The notes beneath the pieces were generated by a model that searched no databases, was not told the origin of the DNA, and saw only the letters and a list, made by a program, of their open reading frames with translations. The position numbers and the translations under genes were made by a program. Source: Chloroflexota bacterium (GTDB lineage Bacteria; Chloroflexota; Anaerolineae; Anaerolineales; Anaerolineaceae). From it: 64,000 bases of DNA. The DNA is taken from positions 1-64,000 of the forward strand of contig JAKPNN010000005.1 of the NCBI GenBank assembly GCA_029548365.1, in the 5' to 3' direction. Position 1 is the first letter of the stretch, and each line of letters opens with the position of its first letter. Shown piece by piece: positions 1-8,822 of this stretch.

Positions 1-6
1 TTCCGT

Positions 7-12
7 TATACT
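7..12 (+). promoter_or_regulatory. Putative -10 element of the dcw operon promoter
   Basis: TATACT sits just upstream of the MraZ repeats, placing a transcription start near position 19. The -35 element would lie outside the window, so the promoter is only half visible. The repeats at 23-57 would then lie just downstream of the start, where a bound repressor could block initiation or escape. Confidence 0.5.
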
Positions 13-22
13 GAAGCCACTA

Positions 23-57
23 GTGGTTAAAAGTGGAGAATTGTGGGATGAAGTGGA
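23..57 (+). promoter_or_regulatory. MraZ operator: four GTGG repeats at 10-bp spacing
   Basis: GTGG occurs at 23, 33, 43 and 53, exactly one helical turn apart, each followed by a purine-rich or mixed spacer. MraZ proteins are known to bind short direct repeats of GTGG-type sequence upstream of their own gene and repress dcw transcription. The repeats lie 43-77 bases before the mraZ start. Autoregulation by the adjacent mraZ is inferred from position and repeat form. Confidence 0.85.
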
Positions 58-99
58 GCACCGAAGCCTCGGTGTGAAACCGGAACCAGGAGAGATCGC

Positions 100-543
100 G
101 TGAATTTCTTTGGCAGGTACGAACATACCATCGATGAAAAAGGGCGCATCACCATCCCCTCAGAATATCGAGAGGTTTTAGGTGATTCCGTTTATGTTAC
201 GCAGGGCTTCGATGGCAATCTGCAGGCTTTTCACATCCAGATATTCGAGAGGTTATCCGAACAGCTTCGGTCGATTGGCTTTTTATCACCGAACAGTCGT
301 TTACTTCGCAGACTTCTTTTCTCCAATGCAAAGCAGATCAATTTCGACAGCGCCGGCCGCATCTTAATCCCTGCCTTTCTTCGAGAGACTGCAAACCTCG
401 AAGCAACTGCCATGGTGGTCGGTATGGGTGAATTCTTTGAGATCTGGATGCCTGAACGTTGGCAAGCTCAACAGGATGCACTCAATGATGTCGAAGCGAA
501 TGAACAACGCTTCGGTGCCCTGGATTTAACAACCCTACTATGA
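100..543 (+). CDS. mraZ: MraZ, transcriptional regulator of the dcw cluster
   Basis: This 147-residue protein has the two-copy SpoVT/AbrB-like fold of MraZ. The first copy begins at about residue 5 (GRYEHTIDEKGRITIP) and the second at about residue 80 (FDSAGRILIP). MraZ forms a ring-shaped oligomer that binds the repeats upstream of its own gene and tunes division and wall genes. Translation starts at GTG 100 behind an AGGAG. The gene is the first of the dcw operon, and its stop overlaps the rsmH start in an ATGA. Length and position are typical of the family. Confidence 0.95.
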   Translation: MNFFGRYEHTIDEKGRITIPSEYREVLGDSVYVTQGFDGNLQAFHIQIFERLSEQLRSIGFLSPNSRLLRRLLFSNAKQINFDSAGRILIPAFLRETANLEATAMVVGMGEFFEIWMPERWQAQQDALNDVEANEQRFGALDLTTLL

Positions 544-1508
544 ACGGTTCAAACATGGGTGGGAACGCTGTCTGCAGTGATTCATTTCCCCACCTACCAG
601 TACTTTACCATCAAGTCCTGGAAGCTTTGGCACCGGTCAGTGGCGTCAATTATCTTGACGGCACACTTGGCGCTGGTGGGCATGCTGAGGGCATCTTACA
701 AGTTTCTGCGCCCCGAGGCAGGCTGCTCGGTCTTGACCTTGACCCGGAGGCGCTGGCAATCGCACGCCAGCGTCTCTTTATCTATAGGGACCGCGTTGTC
801 CTGCAGCAGGCAAGTTATCACCTGGCACCGCAGATTCTCAAAAGCTTGGGCTGGTCGCATCTGGATGGCATCCTGTTAGACCTGGGTATGTCATCGATGC
901 AAATTGATCAACCAGGTCGGGGTTTCTCCTTTCAAAAGGATGGTCCCCTTGATATGCGCTTTGATCAGAGTGAAGGCCCAACCGCAGCAGAGTTGATACA
1001 CTCCCTCAGCCAGGAAGAACTCGCAAGAATCCTGCGTGAATATGGCGAAGAACGTTTTGCCAACCGCATTGCTCGCGCCATTATCAAAGCCCGACCGATT
1101 CAGTCCACACTTGCCCTGGCTGCTGTGATCGAGGCAACGGTGCCGCATCATGAACCCGGTCTACACCCTGCCACCCGAACCTTCCAGGCTCTGCGGATCG
1201 CTACCAATGCGGAGCTTGAAAAGCTTACCCTGGCTTTGCCCGGCATGGTAAATATTCTCGCTCCCGGTGGAAGAATCGCTGTGATCAGCTTTCATTCCCT
1301 GGAAGACCGGATCGTCAAGCGGTTCTACAAGACAGAAAGCAGCGATTGCATCTGTCCACCCGAACAACCGGTGTGCACCTGTGACCATTCTGCGTCGATC
1401 AACATCATCACCAGGAAACCGATCAGACCAGGTGCCCAGGAAATTATGGAAAACCCGCGTGCCCGCAGTGCACGCTTACGAGTCGCTGAAAAGATCAAAA
1501 AGGCATGA
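540..1508 (+). CDS. rsmH: 16S rRNA (cytosine-1402-N4)-methyltransferase RsmH (MraW)
   Basis: RsmH methylates N4 of C1402 in the 16S rRNA decoding centre, using S-adenosylmethionine. The N-terminus HLPVLYHQVLEAL is the family opening, followed by the SAM-binding stretch YLDGTLGAGGHAEGIL at about residue 40. The late motif ISFHSLEDRIVKRF, at about residue 250, is diagnostic. At 322 residues it has the usual length. It overlaps mraZ by four bases, the standard second position of the dcw cluster. A downstream ATG at codon 6 is an alternative start. Confidence 0.95.
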   Translation: MNGSNMGGNAVCSDSFPHLPVLYHQVLEALAPVSGVNYLDGTLGAGGHAEGILQVSAPRGRLLGLDLDPEALAIARQRLFIYRDRVVLQQASYHLAPQILKSLGWSHLDGILLDLGMSSMQIDQPGRGFSFQKDGPLDMRFDQSEGPTAAELIHSLSQEELARILREYGEERFANRIARAIIKARPIQSTLALAAVIEATVPHHEPGLHPATRTFQALRIATNAELEKLTLALPGMVNILAPGGRIAVISFHSLEDRIVKRFYKTESSDCICPPEQPVCTCDHSASINIITRKPIRPGAQEIMENPRARSARLRVAEKIKKA

Positions 1509-1527
1509 ATATTGCAAGGCAAATAAC

Positions 1528-2013
1528 ATGAAAAACCGCCTACTACAAGCCTACAAACAAGCCCCCTGGCGAATCCAGATACAATGGATTGGCCTGTTTT
1601 TGCTCGGGTTGGTTTTGGTCGCTTCTATTACCGGTTTGTACCTGAGCATCAGTGCCCAGGCTGCTGCAGCGGGGCGAAGCATCCAATCTCTCGAGTATCA
1701 GATCAGCGATATCAACAATGAAATCGCTGAATTAACCTCCGATCTGGCTAAAACAAAATCCATTGAGGTCATGCTGTCTAAAGCTGAAGCGATGGGGTTC
1801 AAGCCATTAAACCCCCACGACGCGATCTTTCTCGAAGTCCCGGGCTACAACCCCCGCGCCTCTCTCGAGCTTGCCCCACCCAGGGTGAATACGATCTCAG
1901 AAACCCCGATGATCCTGTCCGCTTACAAGACCTCGCTCTGGCAGTGGTTGATTAAAAATATTTGGCAGTCGCCTTCAAGCGACCATCTGGTTGAGGGAGA
2001 GTTATTGCCATGA
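1528..2013 (+). CDS. ftsL: FtsL-like septum-formation protein
   Basis: This 161-residue protein has a short basic cytoplasmic N-terminus, one membrane segment at about residues 23-45 (LFLLGLVLVASITGLYL), and a coiled-coil-like stretch at about 55-85 rich in E, I, L and N. That is the architecture of FtsL, which bridges FtsQ/DivIB and the FtsW-FtsI synthase. Sequence conservation in FtsL is poor, so the call rests on topology and position between rsmH and ftsI. The frame is open further upstream, but ATG 1528 gives a start 19 bases after rsmH and avoids a long overlap. The C-terminal tail of about 60 residues is longer than in most FtsL proteins. Confidence 0.75.
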   Translation: MKNRLLQAYKQAPWRIQIQWIGLFLLGLVLVASITGLYLSISAQAAAAGRSIQSLEYQISDINNEIAELTSDLAKTKSIEVMLSKAEAMGFKPLNPHDAIFLEVPGYNPRASLELAPPRVNTISETPMILSAYKTSLWQWLIKNIWQSPSSDHLVEGELLP

Positions 2014-3794
2014 AACCACCTTTCTACCAACGTTACCTCATCATTGTCATCGCATGTGCCGTCTTTGGCCTGGCGACAGTGATTCAAATGGTCCGCATCA
2101 ATTACACCTCTTATGCACAGGAACTGATCGCAAAATCTGAAGAGTATCAGGGCGTTAGCAAGACAATTTATCCACCGCGTGGCAATATTTACGACCGAAA
2201 AGGCAACATCCTTGCTGCCAACCAAATTGGCTACGAGGTCGGAATCGACTTAAAATATGTGACCGACCCGGATTCCATCGCTTTTGCCGCCGCTTCGCTA
2301 CTGGACGGTTTGGATTATACCTATATTTTTGGACTGGCCAGCACCGAAAAACAGGCTGATGAAAACAGATATTTTGTCCTTTCAAGTTACGTCAGCAAAG
2401 ACAAAATCGAAGAGCTCATCGAGCTTAAGAATAGCTATGTTGAGCGACGTAAGGAACAAAAATCTCTTAAGCCCAGTTTGTCCGGCCTGGTATGGGTACC
2501 CATGCAGCAGCGCACTTACCCCGAAGACACCCTGGCTGCCAATGTGGTGGGATTTTACGATTATTTCTCGCGTGAAAACGCCCAGGGCGCTTATGGGGTG
2601 GAAGGCGCCTACAACCGCTTGCTGACCGGTAAACCGATCAAAGTTTTCTTGCCCAATGACCCTAACCTGGTGGAAGCCTTACCAACAATCGATCCGGGCG
2701 CCAGCCTGATTTTGTCCATCGATCGTGAAATCCAGAAAATGCTCGAGCAGACATTGCAGGACGCCATCGATTGGTCAGGTGCTGAGGGCGGAACGATCAT
2801 CGTTGCTGACCCCAAAACCGGTGAGATCCTGGGGATGGCCAGTACACCGTTTTTTAACCCTAATGAATACTGGAAGTATGGGGAAACTTTTACCGGCATC
2901 ATCCCCTATAACCGGGCTATTGGAACCGCTTACGAACCAGGCTCTGTTTTCAAGGTGATTACTATGGCTGCTGCACTCGACAGCGGGGTTGCAGATCTGA
3001 ACACAACCTATAACGATACATCCGGCGTCTATTGGGTGGAAAACAGCTGGCCAATTTATAACTGGAACTACGGCGCCTGGGGTCTCCAGGACATGACCGG
3101 CTGCATGCGCCATTCATTAAACGTCTGCCTGGTGTATATTGCCATTGACTTGCTCGGGGAGGAGTTGTTTTACGACTATTTACAGGCTTTCGGTTTTGGT
3201 AGAAGCACCGGAATCGACCTGGCTAATGAAGCAAATTACCCACTCCGCTTGCCCGACAGCAACCAGTGGATGGTCATGGATTTGGCCGCAAACTCCTTTG
3301 GTCAGGGCATTGCCGTCACGCCAATCCAAATGGTAACTGCGGTATCAGCGATAGCCAATGATGGCCTCATGATGACCCCCCACGTTGTGCGCGCGGTCAT
3401 TGACAAAGGACAGCAGTACAATGTCTCACCGCAGGTGATCAACAGCCCGATTTCAGCCCAAACCGCCAGAGACCTGACCGAAATGCTCTCTGTTTCTCTT
3501 GAAGAGGAATCCTCAACAGCTCTGGTTGATGGTTACCGGGTCGCTGGAAAGACCGGGACAGGACAAATTCCAACAGAATTGGGATATACCAGCAGCCTGA
3601 CCAACGCCTCATTTGTCGGTTGGGGGCCCACAGATGATCCTCAATTTGTCGTATATGTTTGGATTGAAAAACCCACCATCTCCCAATGGGGGTCGGAAGT
3701 AGCTTCACCTATCTTTAAAGACGTCGTCGAACAATTGGTCGTTTTAATGAGAATTCCTCCGGACCATGTTCGGAACCAGCAGGCGAATGAATGA
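2010..3794 (+). CDS. ftsI: Septal class B penicillin-binding protein (FtsI/PBP2-like transpeptidase)
   Basis: This is a DD-transpeptidase that cross-links septal peptidoglycan together with FtsW. The 594 residues comprise an N-terminal membrane anchor (about 8-28), a PBP dimerisation domain with the PPRGNIYDRKG motif (about 54-64), and a transpeptidase domain. The three catalytic boxes are visible: SVFK with Ser at residue 312, SLN at 369-371, and KTG at 514-516. There are no C-terminal PASTA repeats. The ATG overlaps the ftsL stop, with GAGGGAGAG upstream. The next gene is murF, whereas many dcw clusters have murE here. Confidence 0.93.
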   Translation: MKPPFYQRYLIIVIACAVFGLATVIQMVRINYTSYAQELIAKSEEYQGVSKTIYPPRGNIYDRKGNILAANQIGYEVGIDLKYVTDPDSIAFAAASLLDGLDYTYIFGLASTEKQADENRYFVLSSYVSKDKIEELIELKNSYVERRKEQKSLKPSLSGLVWVPMQQRTYPEDTLAANVVGFYDYFSRENAQGAYGVEGAYNRLLTGKPIKVFLPNDPNLVEALPTIDPGASLILSIDREIQKMLEQTLQDAIDWSGAEGGTIIVADPKTGEILGMASTPFFNPNEYWKYGETFTGIIPYNRAIGTAYEPGSVFKVITMAAALDSGVADLNTTYNDTSGVYWVENSWPIYNWNYGAWGLQDMTGCMRHSLNVCLVYIAIDLLGEELFYDYLQAFGFGRSTGIDLANEANYPLRLPDSNQWMVMDLAANSFGQGIAVTPIQMVTAVSAIANDGLMMTPHVVRAVIDKGQQYNVSPQVINSPISAQTARDLTEMLSVSLEEESSTALVDGYRVAGKTGTGQIPTELGYTSSLTNASFVGWGPTDDPQFVVYVWIEKPTISQWGSEVASPIFKDVVEQLVVLMRIPPDHVRNQQANE

Positions 3795-5230
3795 TGATGG
3801 CATCCGTGATTAACTTGAAGGACATCCTCTACGCCCTAACCGGCCAAACCAACCCTCAGTTGGATATCCCCGTCTCCAAAGCGGTGATTGATTCGCGCCA
3901 GGCAACCGAGGGCAGTCTGTTCATCGCCTTTCCGGGTGAGCACGTTGATGGACATGATTATGTACACGCTGCCTTCGACAACGGCGCAAAAATTGCATTG
4001 ATTGAAAAAGACCTGCCCGAAGGCCTGAACAGCATCGATTTGCGTGCAGAATTTTTTCAGCCCCACTTCCTTAACCAGGTCATCGCACCGGTATGCCTGC
4101 GGGTGGAGAACACCTTGGATGCCCTGCATCAGAATGCAATCCATTGGCGCAAGGAACACCCGATACGCATCATCGGGATCACCGGAAGTGTCGGAAAAAC
4201 ATCAACCAAGGAACTCGCCGCAGCCCTGCTCTCACAAAAATATGCTGTGCTCAAAAACCCGGGAAACAGGAACAATGTGATCGGCTTGCCACTCACGCTG
4301 CTCGAGCTGGATTCCCACCATCAATGTGCCGTGCTAGAAATGGGATTTTATGTCCCGGGAGATATCCGGCTCCTCTGCAATATCGCCCAACCTCAAGTTG
4401 GTGTGATCACCAATATAGGCACTGTTCACGCTGAACGAGCTGGCTCGCAAGAAAATATTGCCAGTGGTAAAGCAGAATTGATCGAAGCTCTGCCCCCAGC
4501 ACCGGGTGGCGTGGCTATTCTCAACATGGATGATCCACGTGTGAGCGCCATGCACTCAAAAACCACTGCAAGAATTCTCTCCTATGGGATCAATGAGAAA
4601 AGTGACCTGATGGCCAGGGACATCCAAACCCATGAACTGGAAGGTGTGTCCTGCGTTCTTTCTTACCAGGGCAAAGACCATCCGGTTCACTCCCCTCTCA
4701 TGGGAGCCTTTTCAGTCTACACCATTCTGTGTGCGACGGCTGTCGCTTTAACCGAAGGTCTGGATTGGGAGATGATCACAACCGGTCTGGCCAACAGCCA
4801 ATTGGATTTGCGTTTACACCCGATTCTTCTGGCAGACGGCACCATCATCATCGATGATACCTATAACGCCTCACCTGCCTCAACCTTAGCGGCTCTGGAA
4901 TTTTTACAAACCTTTTCCGGTCAGCGGGTGGCTATTCTTGGTGACATGATGGAATTAGGGCAATATGAGCGCTCTGGTCATTACGCTGTTGGGACGTCGG
5001 TTGCAAACGCGGCTGATGTGCTGATCCTGGTTGGCGAGCGGACATTGATGATTGCCGACGCTGCCGTTGACCGGGGTTTCAAGCAAGATCATATTCATTG
5101 GTTCGCCGATTCAGAGCAAGCAGCACAGCATGTCTGCGGGTTAATCCAGCCGGGTGATCGAGTTTTGATTAAAGGTTCCAACAGTATGCGTATGGATCGC
5201 ATCCTTCGAACCCTGGCAGGAGGAGAATAA
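3791..5230 (+). CDS. murF: UDP-N-acetylmuramoyl-tripeptide:D-alanyl-D-alanine ligase MurF
   Basis: MurF adds D-Ala-D-Ala to the UDP-MurNAc-tripeptide, the last cytoplasmic ligation of peptidoglycan precursor synthesis. The 479 residues contain an N-terminal substrate domain (SRQATEGSLFIAFPGEHVDGHDY), the Mur-ligase P-loop GSVGKTSTKEL at about residue 132, the central NNVIGLPLTLL, and a C-terminal domain with DDTYNASPASTLAAL. The last motif is specific for MurF within the Mur ligases. ATG 3791 overlaps the ftsI stop, and further ATGs follow at once (3794, 3797), so the exact start may shift by two codons. Confidence 0.94.
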   Translation: MMMASVINLKDILYALTGQTNPQLDIPVSKAVIDSRQATEGSLFIAFPGEHVDGHDYVHAAFDNGAKIALIEKDLPEGLNSIDLRAEFFQPHFLNQVIAPVCLRVENTLDALHQNAIHWRKEHPIRIIGITGSVGKTSTKELAAALLSQKYAVLKNPGNRNNVIGLPLTLLELDSHHQCAVLEMGFYVPGDIRLLCNIAQPQVGVITNIGTVHAERAGSQENIASGKAELIEALPPAPGGVAILNMDDPRVSAMHSKTTARILSYGINEKSDLMARDIQTHELEGVSCVLSYQGKDHPVHSPLMGAFSVYTILCATAVALTEGLDWEMITTGLANSQLDLRLHPILLADGTIIIDDTYNASPASTLAALEFLQTFSGQRVAILGDMMELGQYERSGHYAVGTSVANAADVLILVGERTLMIADAAVDRGFKQDHIHWFADSEQAAQHVCGLIQPGDRVLIKGSNSMRMDRILRTLAGGE

Positions 5231-6222
5231 TGGAAAACAGCCCTGTTGCCATCGCCATCAGCGGTCTCAGTTTTGTGATGACCATCATTTGGGGGGAGCC
5301 ATTGATCCGTTTGCTGAAAGCCTGGCGTATTGGTAAGGTCATCCAAAAAGAAGTTGACCAACATCAACAAAAGATGGGCACACCAACCATGGGTGGCTTT
5401 ATGATCCTCATCCCGGTCACTCTGCTGACCATTCTTTTCAATGCAGTCTCCATCTTTGGCTTCGACCTGCTGGGACGTTCGGTATTATTGCCTCTGCTAA
5501 CATTGTGGGCTTATGGACTATTAGGCATGATTGATGATTGGGAGGGAATACGAGGGTCTCGCAAAGGGTTGGGGATGCGTTCCAGCGTTAAGTTTGCCAT
5601 CCAGGTTGTATTGGCGATTGTGATCGCGTTTGCCCTGCGAGACATTCTCAATGTCCCTCAGATGATCTGGTTCACTGCCAAGCAACCCTTAACGCTCGGC
5701 CCGCTGTATATCCCCGTTGCGGTATTCATCATCGTTAGCACATCCAATGCTGTCAATTTTACAGATGGCCTGGACGGGTTGGCTGGCTTGATCGCTGCCA
5801 CTGCTTTTTCTGCTTTTGGCCTGGTAGCTGTGATTCAAGGGCAAAACTACCTGGCCCGCTTTTGCTTCTCACTGGTGGGCGCCCTGTTTGGCTTTTTGTG
5901 GTTTAACGTCCACCCAGCCAAGTTAATTATGGGAGACACCGGCTCGCTGGCTTTAGGCGCTACTCTGGGTGTGGTTGCACTGATGACCGGTTACTGGATC
6001 CTCATTCCCCTGCTGGCGGTGATACCCGTTAGCGAAGTCGTTAGTGTTGTGATCCAGGTTCTGTATTTTAAAGCAACCAAAGGCAAGCGCTTCTTTAAAA
6101 TGGCGCCGTTACATCATCATTTTGAACTGATCGGCTGGAGTGAAACCCAAGTCGTTCAGCGTTTCTGGCTGATCAGTTTGGTTTTTACAATGTTGGGCAT
6201 TGCCCTGGTATTTGTGGAGTAA
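5230..6222 (+). CDS. mraY: Phospho-N-acetylmuramoyl-pentapeptide transferase MraY
   Basis: MraY is the integral membrane enzyme that transfers phospho-MurNAc-pentapeptide to undecaprenyl phosphate, forming lipid I. The 330 residues contain about ten hydrophobic segments. Family motifs are visible: HQQKMGTPTMGG at about residue 45, the catalytic aspartate region MIDDWEG at about 100, NFTDGLDGLA at about 175, MGDTGSLALG at about 240, and the HHHFE motif (PLHHHFELIGWSE) at about 296. The start overlaps the murF stop (TAATG). Confidence 0.96.
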   Translation: MENSPVAIAISGLSFVMTIIWGEPLIRLLKAWRIGKVIQKEVDQHQQKMGTPTMGGFMILIPVTLLTILFNAVSIFGFDLLGRSVLLPLLTLWAYGLLGMIDDWEGIRGSRKGLGMRSSVKFAIQVVLAIVIAFALRDILNVPQMIWFTAKQPLTLGPLYIPVAVFIIVSTSNAVNFTDGLDGLAGLIAATAFSAFGLVAVIQGQNYLARFCFSLVGALFGFLWFNVHPAKLIMGDTGSLALGATLGVVALMTGYWILIPLLAVIPVSEVVSVVIQVLYFKATKGKRFFKMAPLHHHFELIGWSETQVVQRFWLISLVFTMLGIALVFVE

Positions 6223-6225
6223 ATC

Positions 6226-7617
6226 ATGCGTCAATGGGACGGTATGCAGGTTGTGATGATTGGAGCTGCCCGGCAGGGCATCGCCCTCTCGCGCTACCTT
6301 GCGAAAAAAGGCGCCAGGGTGATCCTGAACGACCAGCGTTCTGATGAGGCTCTGAAAAACGTGCGCGAGTCTTTGCCCTCCGAAAATATCACCTGGGTCA
6401 CAGGTGGACATCCCCTTGAAATCCTCACCGGGGCAGATCTCGTGTGTATTTCAGGCGGTGTTCCCCTCAACCTGCCAATCGTATTAGAGGCGGCCCGCCG
6501 GAAAATTCCCATTTCCAATGATTCACAAATTTTCCTCGAAGAAGCACCGTGCCCCGTGATTGGAATCACGGGCTCTTCCGGAAAAACCACGACAACAGCC
6601 CTGGTTGGATTGATCGCTGAAAAGCATTTTTCCCTCAAAAAACCTGGTAGAAAAGCCTGGATGGGCGGCAACATTGGCAATCCGCTGATCCAATATCTCG
6701 ACCAAATGCATCCCGAAGATCTTGCAGTGATGGAGCTATCCAGCTTTCAACTGGAAATCATGTCTCGCTCTCCTCAGATTGCGGCGATTTTAAACCTCAC
6801 CCCCAATCACCTGGATCGACACGAAACCATGGCGGAGTATATTTCTGCTAAATCTCACATCCTGACCCATCAATCCGCCCAGAACATCGCTGTGTTAAAC
6901 CGGGATGACCCACATGCTCGCAGGCTCTTCTCCGAGGTCAAGGGAAGGCTGATCACCTTTGGTATCCACCCACCCCACGACAACCAGGATAGCACCTACC
7001 TCAAACGTGGAAAGCTTTATCTGCAGGCGAGTGGGCAGGTTGCAAAAATCGTCGAGGCCGACCGGGTCAATTTACGCGGGAGCCACAACCTGGCCAATGT
7101 GTTGGCTGCCATCGCCATCTCAGCCGCGGCCGCGTTCTCCTTGCAAGCAATTTATGCGGGCATTGTCGAGTTTACAGGGGTCCCCCACCGGTTGGAATAC
7201 GTCCGTGATTGGAACGGCGCTGCCTGGTACAACGATTCTATCGCAACCTCGCCCGAAAGAGCCATCGCCGCGCTGCAGTCCTTTGACGAACCGATTATCT
7301 TACTGGCAGGTGGCAGGGACAAAAACCTGCCCTGGAAGGATTTAGCTGAATGGATCTACAAGAAAGTGGATCACCTGGTTCTATTTGGCGAAGCAGCGAC
7401 CTTGATCAAAAACGCTGTGAATAAAGCTATCCCCGGGATGCAGCCTTTCACAGTTGACCTCTGCCATGGGTTGAAAGATGCTGTAACCAAAGCCTCTGAA
7501 TACGCATCGCCGGGTGATGTTGTCTTACTCTCACCGGGCGGCACCAGCTATGATGAGTTTGTTGATTTTGAAGAACGTGGAAAGCGATTTATACAATGGG
7601 TGAAGGAACTTTCGTAA
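6226..7617 (+). CDS. murD: UDP-N-acetylmuramoyl-L-alanine:D-glutamate ligase MurD
   Basis: MurD adds D-glutamate to UDP-MurNAc-L-Ala. The 463 residues begin with a Rossmann-like UDP-binding domain (MIGAARQGIALSRYL), then the ATP P-loop GITGSSGKTTTT at about residue 113. Next come the typical MELSSFQLE at about 172 and NLTPNHLDRH at about 190, and a C-terminal domain with GVPHRLEYV and LLAGGRDKN. It lies three bases after mraY. Its 3' end overlaps the annotated ftsW start by 22 bases. Confidence 0.95.
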   Translation: MRQWDGMQVVMIGAARQGIALSRYLAKKGARVILNDQRSDEALKNVRESLPSENITWVTGGHPLEILTGADLVCISGGVPLNLPIVLEAARRKIPISNDSQIFLEEAPCPVIGITGSSGKTTTTALVGLIAEKHFSLKKPGRKAWMGGNIGNPLIQYLDQMHPEDLAVMELSSFQLEIMSRSPQIAAILNLTPNHLDRHETMAEYISAKSHILTHQSAQNIAVLNRDDPHARRLFSEVKGRLITFGIHPPHDNQDSTYLKRGKLYLQASGQVAKIVEADRVNLRGSHNLANVLAAIAISAAAAFSLQAIYAGIVEFTGVPHRLEYVRDWNGAAWYNDSIATSPERAIAALQSFDEPIILLAGGRDKNLPWKDLAEWIYKKVDHLVLFGEAATLIKNAVNKAIPGMQPFTVDLCHGLKDAVTKASEYASPGDVVLLSPGGTSYDEFVDFEERGKRFIQWVKELS

Positions 7618-8822
7618 CTAAATTGGATAAACCTGACAAGTCTCGATCCATCAAACTTCCCTTTGATGTGCCAATGCTTTTGATCGTGATCGTCCTGATT
7701 GTTTTTGGCTTATTAATGGTCTATTCTGCAAGCTGGGATTTTTCTATACGAATGGGCAAAGGGCCCACCTATATCTTTGGCAGGCAGGTGGTGTGGGTAT
7801 TGCTGGGGTCTGTTCTGGCAATCATAGCCAGTTTTTTCAATTACCATCGCTATCAGAAACTTCTTGTACCGACAGGGATCCTCACCCTGTTGGCTTTGCT
7901 GGCAGTCTTGATTGTCAACGAAAAAGGAAACCCGGATTCTACGCGCATGTTACTCGGGACGTCAATTCAACCCTCAGAGCTGGCTAAAGCTGTCATTATT
8001 ATTTATCTGTCCTTTTGGCTCTATCGCCGCAAGGATTCCCTCAACGACGTTCAGGCAGCGTTGATCCCTATGGGAATCATCCTCGGCGTCACTGCCATGT
8101 TGATCATGCTACAACCCGACCTCTCGGCTGCAGTCACCGTATTGCTTCTCGGTATCATGCTCCTTTTCCTGGCGGGATGTGATTGGAAAATAATCCTGAT
8201 TATCTTGATCCTTGCAGTGATTGGTGGTTTACCGGTCATGTTTCTCTATTCAACCGGCCGAGCTCGTATGAATTCATATCTTACGGGTCTCAGCAACCCT
8301 CTCGAGAGTAGTTATCACATTCAGCGCAGTCTTGAAGCAGTCATTAAAGGCGGATGGTTAGGTGTGGGCCTCGGCAATGCAGATACAAAATTCACAGGGT
8401 TACCGCTTGCACCAACCGACAGCATCTTTTCTGTTATCGCTGAAGAAACTGGCATCCTGGGTGGCCTGTTTCTGGTAACAATGTTTATCCTGTTTATCTG
8501 GCGCGGTCTGGTGATCGCAAAGAATGCGCCTGATCAACTGGGATCCCTGTTGGCTTTCGGTTTGACAGCCTGGATTGGCCTGGAAGCATTAATTAACATG
8601 GCGGTACTGGTGGGTCTGATCCCTTTCACCGGTAACGCCCTGCCCCTGATCAGCGCGGGTGGCTCCAGCCTTGTTGTCACCCTCACGGCAATTGGCATCA
8701 TTTTGAATGTTTCAAAAGCGACCTTTGAACAAAAAACATCCGAAAGGAGTCCACGCAGTGCGGTTGTTGATTTGCGCAGGCGGGACGGGCGGGGGAGTGT
8801 ACCCCGCCATAACCGTCCTTAA
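7596..8822 (+). CDS. ftsW: FtsW, SEDS-family peptidoglycan glycosyltransferase
   Basis: FtsW is a polytopic SEDS protein that polymerises lipid II at the septum with its partner FtsI. The 408 residues show about ten transmembrane segments. Diagnostic stretches are LLMVYSAS at about residue 40, FGRQVVWVLLG, the PSELAK motif at about 127, QPDLSAAV at about 172, and NALPLISAGGSS at about 348. The start is uncertain: ATG 7596 overlaps murD, while TTG 7623 is an alternative, and neither has a clear ribosome-binding site. The C-terminus is Arg-rich and overlaps murG by 65 bases. Confidence 0.92.
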   Translation: MGEGTFVTKLDKPDKSRSIKLPFDVPMLLIVIVLIVFGLLMVYSASWDFSIRMGKGPTYIFGRQVVWVLLGSVLAIIASFFNYHRYQKLLVPTGILTLLALLAVLIVNEKGNPDSTRMLLGTSIQPSELAKAVIIIYLSFWLYRRKDSLNDVQAALIPMGIILGVTAMLIMLQPDLSAAVTVLLLGIMLLFLAGCDWKIILIILILAVIGGLPVMFLYSTGRARMNSYLTGLSNPLESSYHIQRSLEAVIKGGWLGVGLGNADTKFTGLPLAPTDSIFSVIAEETGILGGLFLVTMFILFIWRGLVIAKNAPDQLGSLLAFGLTAWIGLEALINMAVLVGLIPFTGNALPLISAGGSSLVVTLTAIGIILNVSKATFEQKTSERSPRSAVVDLRRRDGRGSVPRHNRP

